Shown piece after piece: positions 1 to 5,519 of a DNA stretch of 18,059 nucleotides (its first letter is position 1; every line of letters begins with the position of its first letter). Both the position numbers and the translations under genes were made by a program. This stretch comes from Dehalococcoidales bacterium (GTDB taxonomy: Bacteria > Chloroflexota > Dehalococcoidia > Dehalococcoidales > UBA2162). Under the pieces are notes generated by a model, which saw only the letters and a list, made by a program, of their open reading frames with translations, did not search any database and was not told where the DNA came from. The stretch is from positions 1 through 18,059 of the forward strand of contig JAENIS010000021.1 in assembly GCA_016844285.1 (NCBI GenBank), read 5' to 3'.

Positions 1-45
1 TACCCTTCTTTGCTCTTTCTTGTTCAATATCACCATTCCTTCCAT
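1..45 (-). CDS. Transposase, N-terminal fragment (cut by window edge)
   Basis: Read on the minus strand from the ATG at 45-43, the 15 visible codons give MEGMVILNKKEQRRV. The later M-V-I-L-N-K-K-E-Q-R-R part resembles the opening of helix-turn-helix transposases of the ISNCY/IS481-like type, which I recall from many Chloroflexota and Firmicutes genomes. A purine-rich GGAAGGA lies inside the first codons, so the internal ATG at 36 may be the real start. Only the first residues are inside the window, so the domain and catalytic residues cannot be seen. The direct repeats just upstream (46-80) support an insertion-sequence end. The family assignment rests on a short match and is tentative. Confidence 0.45.
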   Translation of the reverse strand, partial: MEGMVILNKKEQRRV

Positions 46-80
46 GGTGACATTTTCCCTTAACAGTTAACTGGTGACAT
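46..80. repeat. Probable insertion-sequence end with two GGTGACAT direct repeats
   Basis: GGTGACAT occurs at 46-53 and again at 73-80, 27 bp apart, with a related GTTGACA at 114-120. They lie between the putative transposase start and the aldolase leader. Repeated short boxes of this sort are typical of transposase-binding terminal regions. The outer boundary of the element and any target duplication cannot be fixed from this side alone. Confidence 0.4.
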
Positions 81-114
81 AATCGTATAACATCAACAAG
101 AATACAGCGTGGTG

Positions 115-143
115 TTGACAAATTCTGGCAAAAGACCTAGACT
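115..143 (+). promoter_or_regulatory. Sigma-70-type promoter for the aldolase gene
   Basis: TTGACA (115-120) is separated by exactly 17 bp from TAGACT (138-143), giving a start of transcription near 150 and a leader of about 100 nt. The same hexamers and spacing precede the ACP operon at 11111-11139. The -35 lies close to the insertion-sequence end, so the element may have contributed to it; that is speculation. Confidence 0.6.
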
Positions 144-212
144 ACCATGCTGGTTAGCAATGTGTTGGTACTTCTTAGAGTATGTTTTCCGGCAGGTCAA
201 CCAGTGACAGGA

Positions 213-231
213 GAGGTTGTTAAACAACCTC
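213..231 (+). promoter_or_regulatory. Leader hairpin / inverted repeat before the aldolase
   Basis: GAGGTTGT at 213-220 pairs with ACAACCTC at 224-231 around a 3-nt loop, a perfect stem ending 9 bases before the GGAGG ribosome site at 241. It could be an operator for a repressor (HpcH-type genes are often controlled by GntR-type regulators) or an RNA hairpin affecting translation. No regulator gene is present in the window. Confidence 0.45.
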
Positions 232-249
232 AGAAGATAAGGAGGAATC

Positions 250-1014
250 GTGAGAAAAAATATCGCTAAAGAAAAAATCAAGCAAGGTAAGACGGCCTAT
301 GGTGTTTTCGTGCCGATGGCGAGTCCGACAATCGTCGAGATGATTGGCCACATCGGCTTTGATTTTGTGCTGCTCGATGCCGAACATAGTCCAATTGGCA
401 CTGAGAGTTGCGAGCAAATGGTGCGAGCTGCCGATTGTGTTAATATCACTCCTATTATTCGCATCGCCATGAGCATCCGTCAAAACATTCTCCGCTATCT
501 TGACATCGGTGCCCTGGGGGCGCAGATGCCGATGGTGAACAGTGGCCCCGAAGTCCAGGCCGTGATGGATGCGGTCAAGTACCCCCCCGAGGGGAAGAGA
601 GGCCTGGCCGGAGTTAGGGCGGCTAATTATGGGTTGAAAGGCTCCCTGGGTGACTATGTTAAAGAGGCAAACCAGGAAACCATGGTCATCGTCCAGGTGG
701 AAACCATGGAAGCAGTGAAAAACCTTAAGGAGATTCTGGCAGTTCCGGGGCCGGATGTTATCTTTATCGGGCCGACAGACCTGTCTTCGGCAATGGGATA
801 CCCCGGGCAGGCAAATCACCCTGAAGTGCAGAAGATGATTGACTACCTGGTAAAAGAGATACATGCCGCCGGAAAAGCGTCCGGTACGATTGCCTACGAC
901 CTGGCTCTCCTGAAGAAAGCCAAGGAACGCGGCATCCGCTACATCGTCTATAATGTGGGAGCGATGCTTGCCCGGTCTGGACGGGAATACCTCGAGGCAG
1001 CCGCCAAAGACTAA
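250..1014 (+). CDS. HpcH/HpaI-family aldolase (4-hydroxy-2-oxoheptanedioate aldolase-like)
   Basis: Class II, metal-dependent pyruvate aldolase of the HpcH/HpaI family, 254 aa, the usual length. Members cleave 4-hydroxy-2-oxo acids to pyruvate (or oxaloacetate-derived products) and an aldehyde in the cytoplasm. Visible signatures are DAEHSP with the probable general base His46, Arg71 in IIRIAM, the metal ligands Glu151 (QVETMEA) and Asp177 (GPTDLS), and the KYPPEGKRG loop around 110-117. The start is GTG at 250, preceded by GGAGG at 241-245 with a short 4-nt spacer. A promoter, a leader hairpin and a downstream terminator suggest a single-gene transcript. It converges with the cupin/DUF6282 pair, so a shared small-molecule catabolic role is possible but unproven. 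The actual substrate cannot be read from the sequence; macrophomate synthase-like or 2-dehydro-3-deoxyglucarate aldolase-like activities are alternatives. Confidence 0.9.
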   Translation: MRKNIAKEKIKQGKTAYGVFVPMASPTIVEMIGHIGFDFVLLDAEHSPIGTESCEQMVRAADCVNITPIIRIAMSIRQNILRYLDIGALGAQMPMVNSGPEVQAVMDAVKYPPEGKRGLAGVRAANYGLKGSLGDYVKEANQETMVIVQVETMEAVKNLKEILAVPGPDVIFIGPTDLSSAMGYPGQANHPEVQKMIDYLVKEIHAAGKASGTIAYDLALLKKAKERGIRYIVYNVGAMLARSGREYLEAAAKD

Positions 1015-1034
1015 TCAGGTCATTGGGTAAACAG

Positions 1035-1060
1035 AAAAAGAGGGGCGTCGCCCCTCTTTG
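1035..1060 (+). terminator. Terminator-like hairpin after the aldolase
   Basis: AAAGAGGGGCG at 1037-1047 pairs with CGCCCCTCTTT at 1049-1059, a strong stem with a very tight loop, 22 nt after the stop codon. The T-run is only three bases long, so termination may rely on stem strength. Very similar GAGGGG/CCCCTC hairpins occur in the dispersed repeats at 8317-8337 and 11026-11046, so this may be a repeat-derived terminator. Confidence 0.6.
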
Positions 1061-1087
1061 ACTCTCCGTTAAGGGATGTTAATGCTG

Positions 1088-1189
1088 TTGTCATTGCGAG
1101 GAGCACAGCGACGTGGCAATCCGGGAGGGGGAAGTCCTCCACCCGGATTGCTTCGCCTCCGCCTGCGGCGGATGGTCTCGCAATGACAA
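1088..1189. repeat. Dispersed palindromic repeat, family A, copy 1
   Basis: A 102-bp element bounded by TTGTCATTGCGAG (1088-1100) and its exact reverse complement (1177-1189). Inside are further complementary blocks (GGCAATCCGGG against CCCGGATTG), so the whole unit can fold into a long hairpin. A second copy in opposite orientation lies at 10693-10788. It codes for nothing and looks like a REP/MITE-type unit. No clear target-site duplication is seen. Confidence 0.75.
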
Positions 1190-1294
1190 AACAACCAAAC
1201 CGAATAGCCCCATTCGATTAGAGCTTGCCAATGAGCCAGAGCATTCCCCTGTTTTCATCAAGCAGTAATCGCTGCCTATTTATCCGACGTGATA

Positions 1295-2155
1295 TTAGGT
1301 TGGGTTTGACGTCAGACCGAGCAACCGGGCCGGGTTGGTCTTGACCATCAACTCTATGTCCTCGGCACTAACCTGGTACTTCAGCAGAGTGGATACTATC
1401 ATTCTCATCCCCTCAGCCGGAGGCGGGTTCGATTCCTGGCCCATGTCAGTGGTCATGATGCAGTGTTCTGCCCCGACGGCTCTGATTGCTGCGACTATTT
1501 TCATCGGGTCAAGTCTATCCCCCAGCGGCAAGGCGCAAAGAAAGCAGTGCTCAATAAAAGCCCCCTTACCGGCCATTTGTTGCTGCTGCTCAATCGTGAG
1601 CGTGGCGCCGATTCTTGTCGCCAGAGGGTGTGTCACCACAATTTTGGTGAGTCCTTGCTGCCTGGCTTCATCAACCAGAGCAAAGGCTTCTACCGCGGAT
1701 AGATGGCCGGTGGCCAGCACCATATCGTTGCTTTTGATGATGTCCAGGATTGCCTGCACCTCGGGCAAGAGCTTCCCCTTGCTGTCTAGAATCTTGATTC
1801 CTTCTCCAGCAATCTTGAGCTTTTGGTGGTCATTGGCTGAGGAAAAGGTCGGCATCCAGACCACTTTCGCGCCTAAGATGGCTGAGGTTTCCACTGCTAC
1901 CGGATTCAGGCCCCCAATGGCGAAGTCGAGGCAAAGGCTGCCAACAACGGTGAGGTTAGGCACATGCTGGCCTACTATGTAAGCCAGTGGTGCTGTCGGG
2001 TAATCATGATTCTTCAGAACGATGGCTCTCATGCCGGCTTGTTCCGCCTGAAGTGCGGCTTGCAAAGCATCAACACGCCGCCTGATATGGGCATCAGGCC
2101 CGTGGTGAACGTGCATGTCGATTGACCCTTGTACCAGCCTTTCAATTGTATCCAT
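1295..2155 (-). CDS. DUF6282 family metal-dependent hydrolase-like protein
   Basis: 286 aa with the layout of the DUF6282 branch of the amidohydrolase/PHP-like TIM-barrel proteins, whose reaction is unknown. Seen are an N-terminal metal motif IDMHVHHGPD (His15, His17), the conserved AIVLKNHDYPT segment (Lys48), IGGLNPVAVE, VWMPT, then ATGHLS (His151), VVTHPL (His176) and TTDMGQ (Asp237), as expected of a metal-binding hydrolase barrel. ATG at 2155 is preferred because AAGGAG lies 8 bases upstream; a TTG at 2158 would add one residue. The ATG overlaps the cupin stop (TGATG), so the two are translationally coupled and probably act on the same compound. The substrate is unknown. Confidence 0.82.
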   Translation of the reverse strand: MDTIERLVQGSIDMHVHHGPDAHIRRRVDALQAALQAEQAGMRAIVLKNHDYPTAPLAYIVGQHVPNLTVVGSLCLDFAIGGLNPVAVETSAILGAKVVWMPTFSSANDHQKLKIAGEGIKILDSKGKLLPEVQAILDIIKSNDMVLATGHLSAVEAFALVDEARQQGLTKIVVTHPLATRIGATLTIEQQQQMAGKGAFIEHCFLCALPLGDRLDPMKIVAAIRAVGAEHCIMTTDMGQESNPPPAEGMRMIVSTLLKYQVSAEDIELMVKTNPARLLGLTSNPT

Positions 2156-2631
2156 CAACGAGTCTCCTTTTTCTCGATAGGGTTATGTCCGGCTGCTTCC
2201 GCCGTCCAAACAAGAGCATTCCTTTCTTCCTCCGGTGTGATGGGCTGGCCATCTTCAGGCCTGACATCCCAGATGCGACCGGCTTCTTCACGCGAGCCTC
2301 CATAGACCCACAGCATCTTAAAACCCTTGCTATTGCCCGATGACCAAGAATGGGGGCAGCCCTTCGGGACAAACACTCCGCTCCCCGGTTCAGCTCGCCA
2401 CCAGTGGCCATCAAAGAAGGTGTAGCCCGGACCTGCCGAGCTGCTATCGATAATGATGAGCTCCCAGGTGTAGTGACGATGTAAGCTGCGGAACAAGCCC
2501 GGAACGAAATCATTGACACCAAAGCTGACCTGGCCTGGCTCATTGACGAAGGTGTTGATAGCCAGTTCCGTCTTGGTTCCTGCGGCTGACTTGTTGGCAC
2601 GGGGGTAAACAATATAAGGCCTGGCATCCAT
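2155..2631 (-). CDS. Cupin-domain protein
   Basis: 158 aa single-domain cupin, first gene of a two-gene operon. Metal ligands appear as HRHYTWE (His51, His53, Glu57) in motif 1 and GCPHSW (His94) in motif 2, with the PGSGVFVPKG turn between strands. The intact 3-His/1-Glu set predicts a metal-bound cupin: a dioxygenase, isomerase, decarboxylase or simple binding protein. AAGGAGGG upstream of the ATG at 2631 fixes the start. The one-base stop/start overlap with the DUF6282 gene implies coupled translation and a shared pathway. Function beyond the fold is unknown. Confidence 0.82.
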   Translation of the reverse strand: MDARPYIVYPRANKSAAGTKTELAINTFVNEPGQVSFGVNDFVPGLFRSLHRHYTWELIIIDSSSAGPGYTFFDGHWWRAEPGSGVFVPKGCPHSWSSGNSKGFKMLWVYGGSREEAGRIWDVRPEDGQPITPEEERNALVWTAEAAGHNPIEKKETR

Positions 2632-2663
2632 ACTACTATCCCTCCTTCGGCTTACCTTGCATC

Positions 2664-2692
2664 ACAATATCACAAGGCTTATGGTTAATCAA
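2664..2692 (-). promoter_or_regulatory. Possible promoter for the cupin/DUF6282 operon
   Basis: On the minus strand TTGATT (2692-2687) is followed after 17 bp by TATTGT (2669-2664), a 4/6 match in each box. It places the transcript start about 25-30 nt before the cupin ATG. It is a modest match, found only by position and spacing. Confidence 0.35.
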
Positions 2693-2712
2693 GATAGAGT
2701 GGCAAGTCTCTG

Positions 2713-2741
2713 TTTACAAAGCTGGTTATTAACGGTAAAAT
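2713..2741 (+). promoter_or_regulatory. Promoter of tRNA-Val
   Basis: TTTACA (2713-2718), a 17-bp spacer and TAAAAT (2736-2741), each 5/6 to consensus. The predicted start near 2748 falls a few bases before the mature tRNA 5' end at 2754, as expected for a monocistronic tRNA. Confidence 0.65.
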
Positions 2742-2753
2742 AGATATGATTTC

Positions 2754-2829
2754 GGGCGGTTAGCTCAGTGGTTAGAGCGCTTGCTTCACACGCAAGAGGT
2801 CACTGGTTCAAGTCCAGTACCGCCCACCA
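2754..2829 (+). tRNA. tRNA-Val (anticodon CAC)
   Basis: The cloverleaf can be folded by eye. The acceptor stem is GGGCGGT/ACCGCCC with discriminator A and an encoded CCA (2827-2829). The D stem is GCTC/GAGC, the anticodon stem CTTGC/GCAAG holds loop TTCACAC (anticodon CAC, reading GTG Val), and the T arm contains GGTTCAAGTCC. The 3' end abuts a stretch with a truncated gene, a common arrangement where elements integrate at tRNAs. Confidence 0.95.
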
Positions 2830-2987
2830 TGAAGCTGAAAGGTCTGACCCCCAAAGAGTACGCTGGAAACACAGGGGGACTCTAATAGCCGGTGGCCCTA
2901 CTAAAGGGGTAAGGTCATGTGAGCCATTCCTGTGCTTCTGGTCCCAATGCGGCAGAGGCAAGCCTGATGTCGACTTTGCCAAGTGGT

Positions 2988-3086
2988 ACTGATGTCGCGG
3001 ACCAGGTTCATTTTCACGAGGCTTCGCATTACGCCGGGTACTAATATGGTATCAAGCTCTTGCACCATATCTTCACGTGTTGGCAA
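2988..3086 (-). pseudogene. Truncated Mrp/MIP18 (DUF59) N-terminus
   Basis: From a TTG at 3086 preceded by GGAGGAG, about 33 codons read MPTREDMVQELDTILVPGVM and then RSLVKMNLVRDIS. This is close to the opening of the MIP18/DUF59 iron-sulfur assembly domain that begins Mrp/NBP35-type P-loop ATPases (expected pattern: leu..vidPelgrslv.lnmVrdi). The aspartate of the expected DPE/DPEL motif is absent (VPGV here). After VRDIS the match ends, and no P-loop or further domain follows before the tRNA. It lies 39 bp behind the DUF134-NifX gene, and Mrp ATPases commonly neighbour NifX-like proteins, which supports a decayed downstream operon partner. The rest of 2830-2987 shows nothing recognisable. 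Confidence 0.5.
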
Positions 3087-3125
3087 TGTTTCTCCTCCAA
3101 AATAGATTCCACACTTTTCAGTGAT

Positions 3126-3923
3126 TTAGTGCAGACGCTCCCTGAGGTTAGGTAGCTTACCCTGAAGATATAGATTGACGGCCTGATCAATATTCTTGAT
3201 GTCGGTGATAACAGGCTCGATGTTATAGCTTTTCAAGCTATCATAAGCACCCATTCCCATACCTCCAGCGATAAGCACCTGGCAATCGGTTATATTCCCG
3301 GCCATTGTGGCGTGAGTCGATTGAGATGCAGCGTCAAAACCATGCCTCTGCCCTGGAGTCGAGTGTTCCTCATGATGTCCTCCAAGATTATGATGGCCAG
3401 CCTTAGGTCTGGTCTCCTTGCTTACCACTTTGCCATCTTCAATTGTAATCACAACATACAGTGGTGCCATTCCGAAATGCTGGCTGATGGTTTTTTTGTC
3501 TTCTGATATGACTGCGATTTTCATGTTGCCTTGTTCTCCTCTAAACTTATTCCAATTTATTTTGTTATCAAGTGTTGTTACATTGTCAGTTCCCCCCGCC
3601 GGACTTTCAGACACAGGTTCAGTTTGTTGGTTGCTTAGCTCGTAGTTACCCCCTTCTATCCGTAGAGCCTTGCCTGAAAGCAGGCTATCGGCTATTTTTC
3701 TCCGGGCAGATGCCAGAACACGCTGATAGGTTGGTCGTGAGACGTTCATCTCCTGTGCACACTTAACCTGCTCTAGACACTCCAAGTCCCGGAGGCGTAT
3801 CGCCTCTATCTCTTCAAGTGACAGGCAATTCTCTTCCAGAACTCTCATCGGAATGCCCGCGGGCTTGAAGTAGGTTACGCCGGGCATAAAGCATATTCTG
3901 CGGCACTTACAAGGCCTTGACAT
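3126..3923 (-). CDS. Fused DUF134 HTH regulator / NifX-NifB-type cofactor-binding protein
   Basis: 265 aa with two parts. Residues 1-95 are a DUF134 (UPF0251) DNA-binding protein: Cys5, Cys7 and Cys11, the P-x-G-x-P segment near 21-25, and a sigma-70-region-4-like helix-turn-helix around 36-80 (LSLEEIEAIRL ... MNVSRPTYQRVL). Residues 134-255 are a dinitrogenase iron-molybdenum cofactor (NifX/NifB C-terminal) domain: KIAVISED, SQHFG at 148-151, and a His-rich loop 177-194. A Ser/Thr-rich linker (97-130) joins them. Such domains bind Fe-S or Mo-Fe clusters; no nitrogenase genes are in view, so a metal-sensing or cluster-carrier role is more likely. GAGG precedes the ATG at 3923. A second start-like ATG at 3524 has AGAGGAG upstream, so a separate NifX polypeptide could also be made. 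Promoter and palindrome upstream suggest autoregulation. Confidence 0.85.
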   Translation of the reverse strand: MSRPCKCRRICFMPGVTYFKPAGIPMRVLEENCLSLEEIEAIRLRDLECLEQVKCAQEMNVSRPTYQRVLASARRKIADSLLSGKALRIEGGNYELSNQQTEPVSESPAGGTDNVTTLDNKINWNKFRGEQGNMKIAVISEDKKTISQHFGMAPLYVVITIEDGKVVSKETRPKAGHHNLGGHHEEHSTPGQRHGFDAASQSTHATMAGNITDCQVLIAGGMGMGAYDSLKSYNIEPVITDIKNIDQAVNLYLQGKLPNLRERLH

Positions 3924-3947
3924 ATTTTTGCCTCTTTACCTTGCTCT

Positions 3948-3969
3948 ATTATGAGCATATGCTCATAAT
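3948..3969. promoter_or_regulatory. Perfect 22-bp palindrome, candidate operator of the DUF134-NifX gene
   Basis: ATTATGAGCAT followed immediately by its exact reverse complement. It ends 25 bp before the start codon at 3923 and lies over the predicted transcription start of the promoter at 3971-4000, the position expected for a repressor site. The nearest DNA-binding candidate is the HTH domain encoded by the gene itself. Confidence 0.65.
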
Positions 3970-3970
3970 A

Positions 3971-4000
3971 ATGATAGCAAATCATCACTCAACATGTCAA
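3971..4000 (-). promoter_or_regulatory. Promoter of the DUF134-NifX gene
   Basis: Minus strand TTGACA (4000-3995), an 18-bp spacer and TATCAT (3976-3971, 5/6 match). Transcription would start near 3964, inside the 22-bp palindrome. Confidence 0.65.
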
Positions 4001-4081
4001 ACTATTACATTGCAAGAACCCATCATGAACCGGGATGACAGTTGACACCCAATTTGGGCTTAATTATAATAAGTAAGCAGC

Positions 4082-4129
4082 AGTGTGCCAGGGAGCAATG
4101 CTCCTTTTATCTTGGAACAGCCGCACACT
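4082..4129. other. Nested inverted repeats downstream of the DUF1847 gene
   Basis: AGTGTGC (4082-4088) pairs with GCACACT (4123-4129), enclosing a small hairpin GGAGC-AAT-GCTCC (4092-4104) followed by TTTT. It sits between the end of the DUF1847 gene and the promoter of the DUF134-NifX gene, so a structured 3' end or terminator of the former is the simplest reading. I could not match it to a riboswitch class. Confidence 0.35.
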
Positions 4130-4200
4130 TCATCGAGTGAACCGGCGAAGGACTGAAATACCATGCCACTATTTGCATGCTTGTTCAGGCTTCCACACAC

Positions 4201-5268
4201 CTAACCACATTGGCTCTCGTACAAAGCGGCTACCGTATTATGGGCCAGCATGCGATCCTTAGCTACGAGACATACTACCGGCGCTTCGGAGTGCTTCATG
4301 CTGAGAGAGTCATGTCCTACGCACTGCCCCATCAAGATGTTCAGCCCGGTGTGACTTCGGTTGAGTAACTCTATCTGAGCCAGGGGGTTGCACATCATCT
4401 CCGGCTTTCCGGGCCGTACCTTTTCAGAATCTGAGATGCCTACCCACTCCTTGGGCACAGCTCCGGTCTTGCATGCTACGGATACCACTTCAAATCCATT
4501 CGTCTCCAGGATTTCCGTCAGGATGCTGGCCTCGTAGCGGAATCCTACACAGAAAATAAGCCCCAGCCGGTTAATCCTCAGTTTGCGTGCAAACTCCATT
4601 GTCTCTTCGACACGTGTCCACCGGCCATGTCCCTGGCTGGTAACCTCTTTTGCGGCTGCAGCAAGTTGTTCCGGTCCTATATCTGTGCTGGCCTGTCCGG
4701 CTTGCTCGATATGGTGCCCCCGGAGGGCTTCGCTGAAGTATGCTTTGTAGCCATAAATGGCACCTACCGGATTATGGACTAGAAAACGGTCTTTAGCGAC
4801 CAGGCAGGTAACCCACGCCTTTGATTGTCGGATGAATATGGAATCATGCCCCACACACATACCCAGCAGGACATTTAGCTCTGTCTGTCTGTCATTGCAC
4901 AGCGCCGCGAGAGCGGCAGGCTCGCACTCTTCAGCCGAGTTGACGGCTGAAATGGTCTCGAAGCCATGTTTCTTCAGCATATTGATGTACAAACCAGCAA
5001 TGTTTGCCATGTCATTACAGGAAACAACCCCAAGCCGGTGAAAACCCAGCCTGTTGGCGAATTCCATGACCTCCTGCGCCCGTCTCCAGCGTCGGTATCC
5101 CGAAGCCTCGACCAGAGCAGCGACACGGGCGATATTACGTATCTCCTGGTTAACGTAAAGCCCTTCGGCTGCCGGGAAGTCATGATGCATGGGGCAAGTC
5201 TCAGGTCCATGTTCCCTGTCTCCGGTCCGGCACACGAACACCAAGCACCTAGCGCATTCGCTTGTCAC
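4201..5268 (-). CDS. DUF1847 metal-binding protein with internal duplication
   Basis: 355 aa. The N-terminus has a Cys set (Cys5, Cys8, Cys13, Cys25) like the metal-binding head of DUF1847 (COG4887) proteins. Two homologous halves follow. Residues 58-174 run from YRRWRRAQEVMEFA through MCVGHDSIF to VAKDRFLVHNPVGAIY. Residues 214-352 run from GRWTRVEETMEFA through CNPLAQIELLN and QCVGHDSLS to VAKDRMLAHNTVAALY. The second half keeps the full pattern, including FCVGF, CKTGAVPKEWVGI and MCNPLAQ; the first lacks about 20 residues there and the CK and CNP cysteines. The usual protein has one such unit, so this is a tandem duplication with a diverged first copy. GTG at 5268 follows GGAGGTG. Function unknown; metal or redox-cofactor handling is suggested by the cysteines and histidines. 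Confidence 0.82.
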   Translation of the reverse strand: MTSECARCLVFVCRTGDREHGPETCPMHHDFPAAEGLYVNQEIRNIARVAALVEASGYRRWRRAQEVMEFANRLGFHRLGVVSCNDMANIAGLYINMLKKHGFETISAVNSAEECEPAALAALCNDRQTELNVLLGMCVGHDSIFIRQSKAWVTCLVAKDRFLVHNPVGAIYGYKAYFSEALRGHHIEQAGQASTDIGPEQLAAAAKEVTSQGHGRWTRVEETMEFARKLRINRLGLIFCVGFRYEASILTEILETNGFEVVSVACKTGAVPKEWVGISDSEKVRPGKPEMMCNPLAQIELLNRSHTGLNILMGQCVGHDSLSMKHSEAPVVCLVAKDRMLAHNTVAALYESQCG

Positions 5269-5336
5269 CTTTCACCTCCATGGAACAGATACCTATTTGA
5301 AATTACTGGACTTAGCGGTTACCGGATATCCTTCTG

Positions 5337-5366
5337 ATTGTAAGACATGGCAATGTGTATCGTCAA
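5337..5366 (-). promoter_or_regulatory. Promoter of the DUF1847 gene
   Basis: Minus strand TTGACG (5366-5361), an 18-bp spacer and TACAAT (5342-5337), each 5/6 to consensus. The start near 5330 gives a leader of about 60 nt before the GTG. Confidence 0.6.
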
Positions 5367-5388
5367 AGAAACGACGATAAGCGTTTCT
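5367..5388. promoter_or_regulatory. Inverted repeat between divergent DUF1847 and TauE/SafE genes
   Basis: AGAAACG (5367-5373) and CGTTTCT (5382-5388) are separated by 8 bp, directly upstream of the -35 of the DUF1847 promoter. The placement in a divergent intergenic region suggests an activator or repressor site. A second inverted repeat, GGACTC (5421-5426) with GAGTCC (5446-5451), lies in the TauE/SafE-side leader. Confidence 0.35.
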
Positions 5389-5519
5389 AAAGTGACTTTC
5401 TATCTATATCTGCTTCACCCGGACTCCCCTCCCTCACCTCCCGGAGAGTCCAATATGTTTCTGAACCTCTGCACTCGCTGTTATTGCTCCACGTCGCCCA
5501 TTGCAGTATCATAGACAGG

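Noticed and set aside
220..864. Long minus-strand open frame opposite the aldolase
   Set aside because: It is the antisense of a well-supported aldolase with full motifs; the translation has no recognisable domain.
1088..1189. CRISPR array or spacer-repeat structure in the palindromic regions
   Set aside because: The repeats are single long palindromes, not regularly spaced short direct repeats, and no cas genes are present.
1335..1982. 215-codon plus-strand frame opposite the DUF6282 gene
   Set aside because: Shadow of the coding strand; no ribosome site and low-complexity Ser/Cys-rich product.
2142..2627. 161-codon minus-strand frame overlapping the cupin gene
   Set aside because: Runs out of frame over the cupin, which has conserved metal motifs and a strong ribosome site.
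2768..2992. Plus-strand frame starting inside tRNA-Val
   Set aside because: Begins in the anticodon arm region of a tRNA; the translation is the usual tRNA artefact followed by unrecognisable sequence.
3126..3923. Nitrogen-fixation gene cluster suggested by the NifX-type domain
   Set aside because: No nifH, nifD, nifK, nifB or nifE-like gene is present; this domain is common in non-fixing anaerobes.
4082..4129. Possible riboswitch downstream of the DUF1847 gene
   Set aside because: Compared from memory with cobalamin, TPP, FMN, c-di-GMP and Moco elements; the conserved cores are not present, and it lies after a gene rather than in a leader. Kept only as a structured element.
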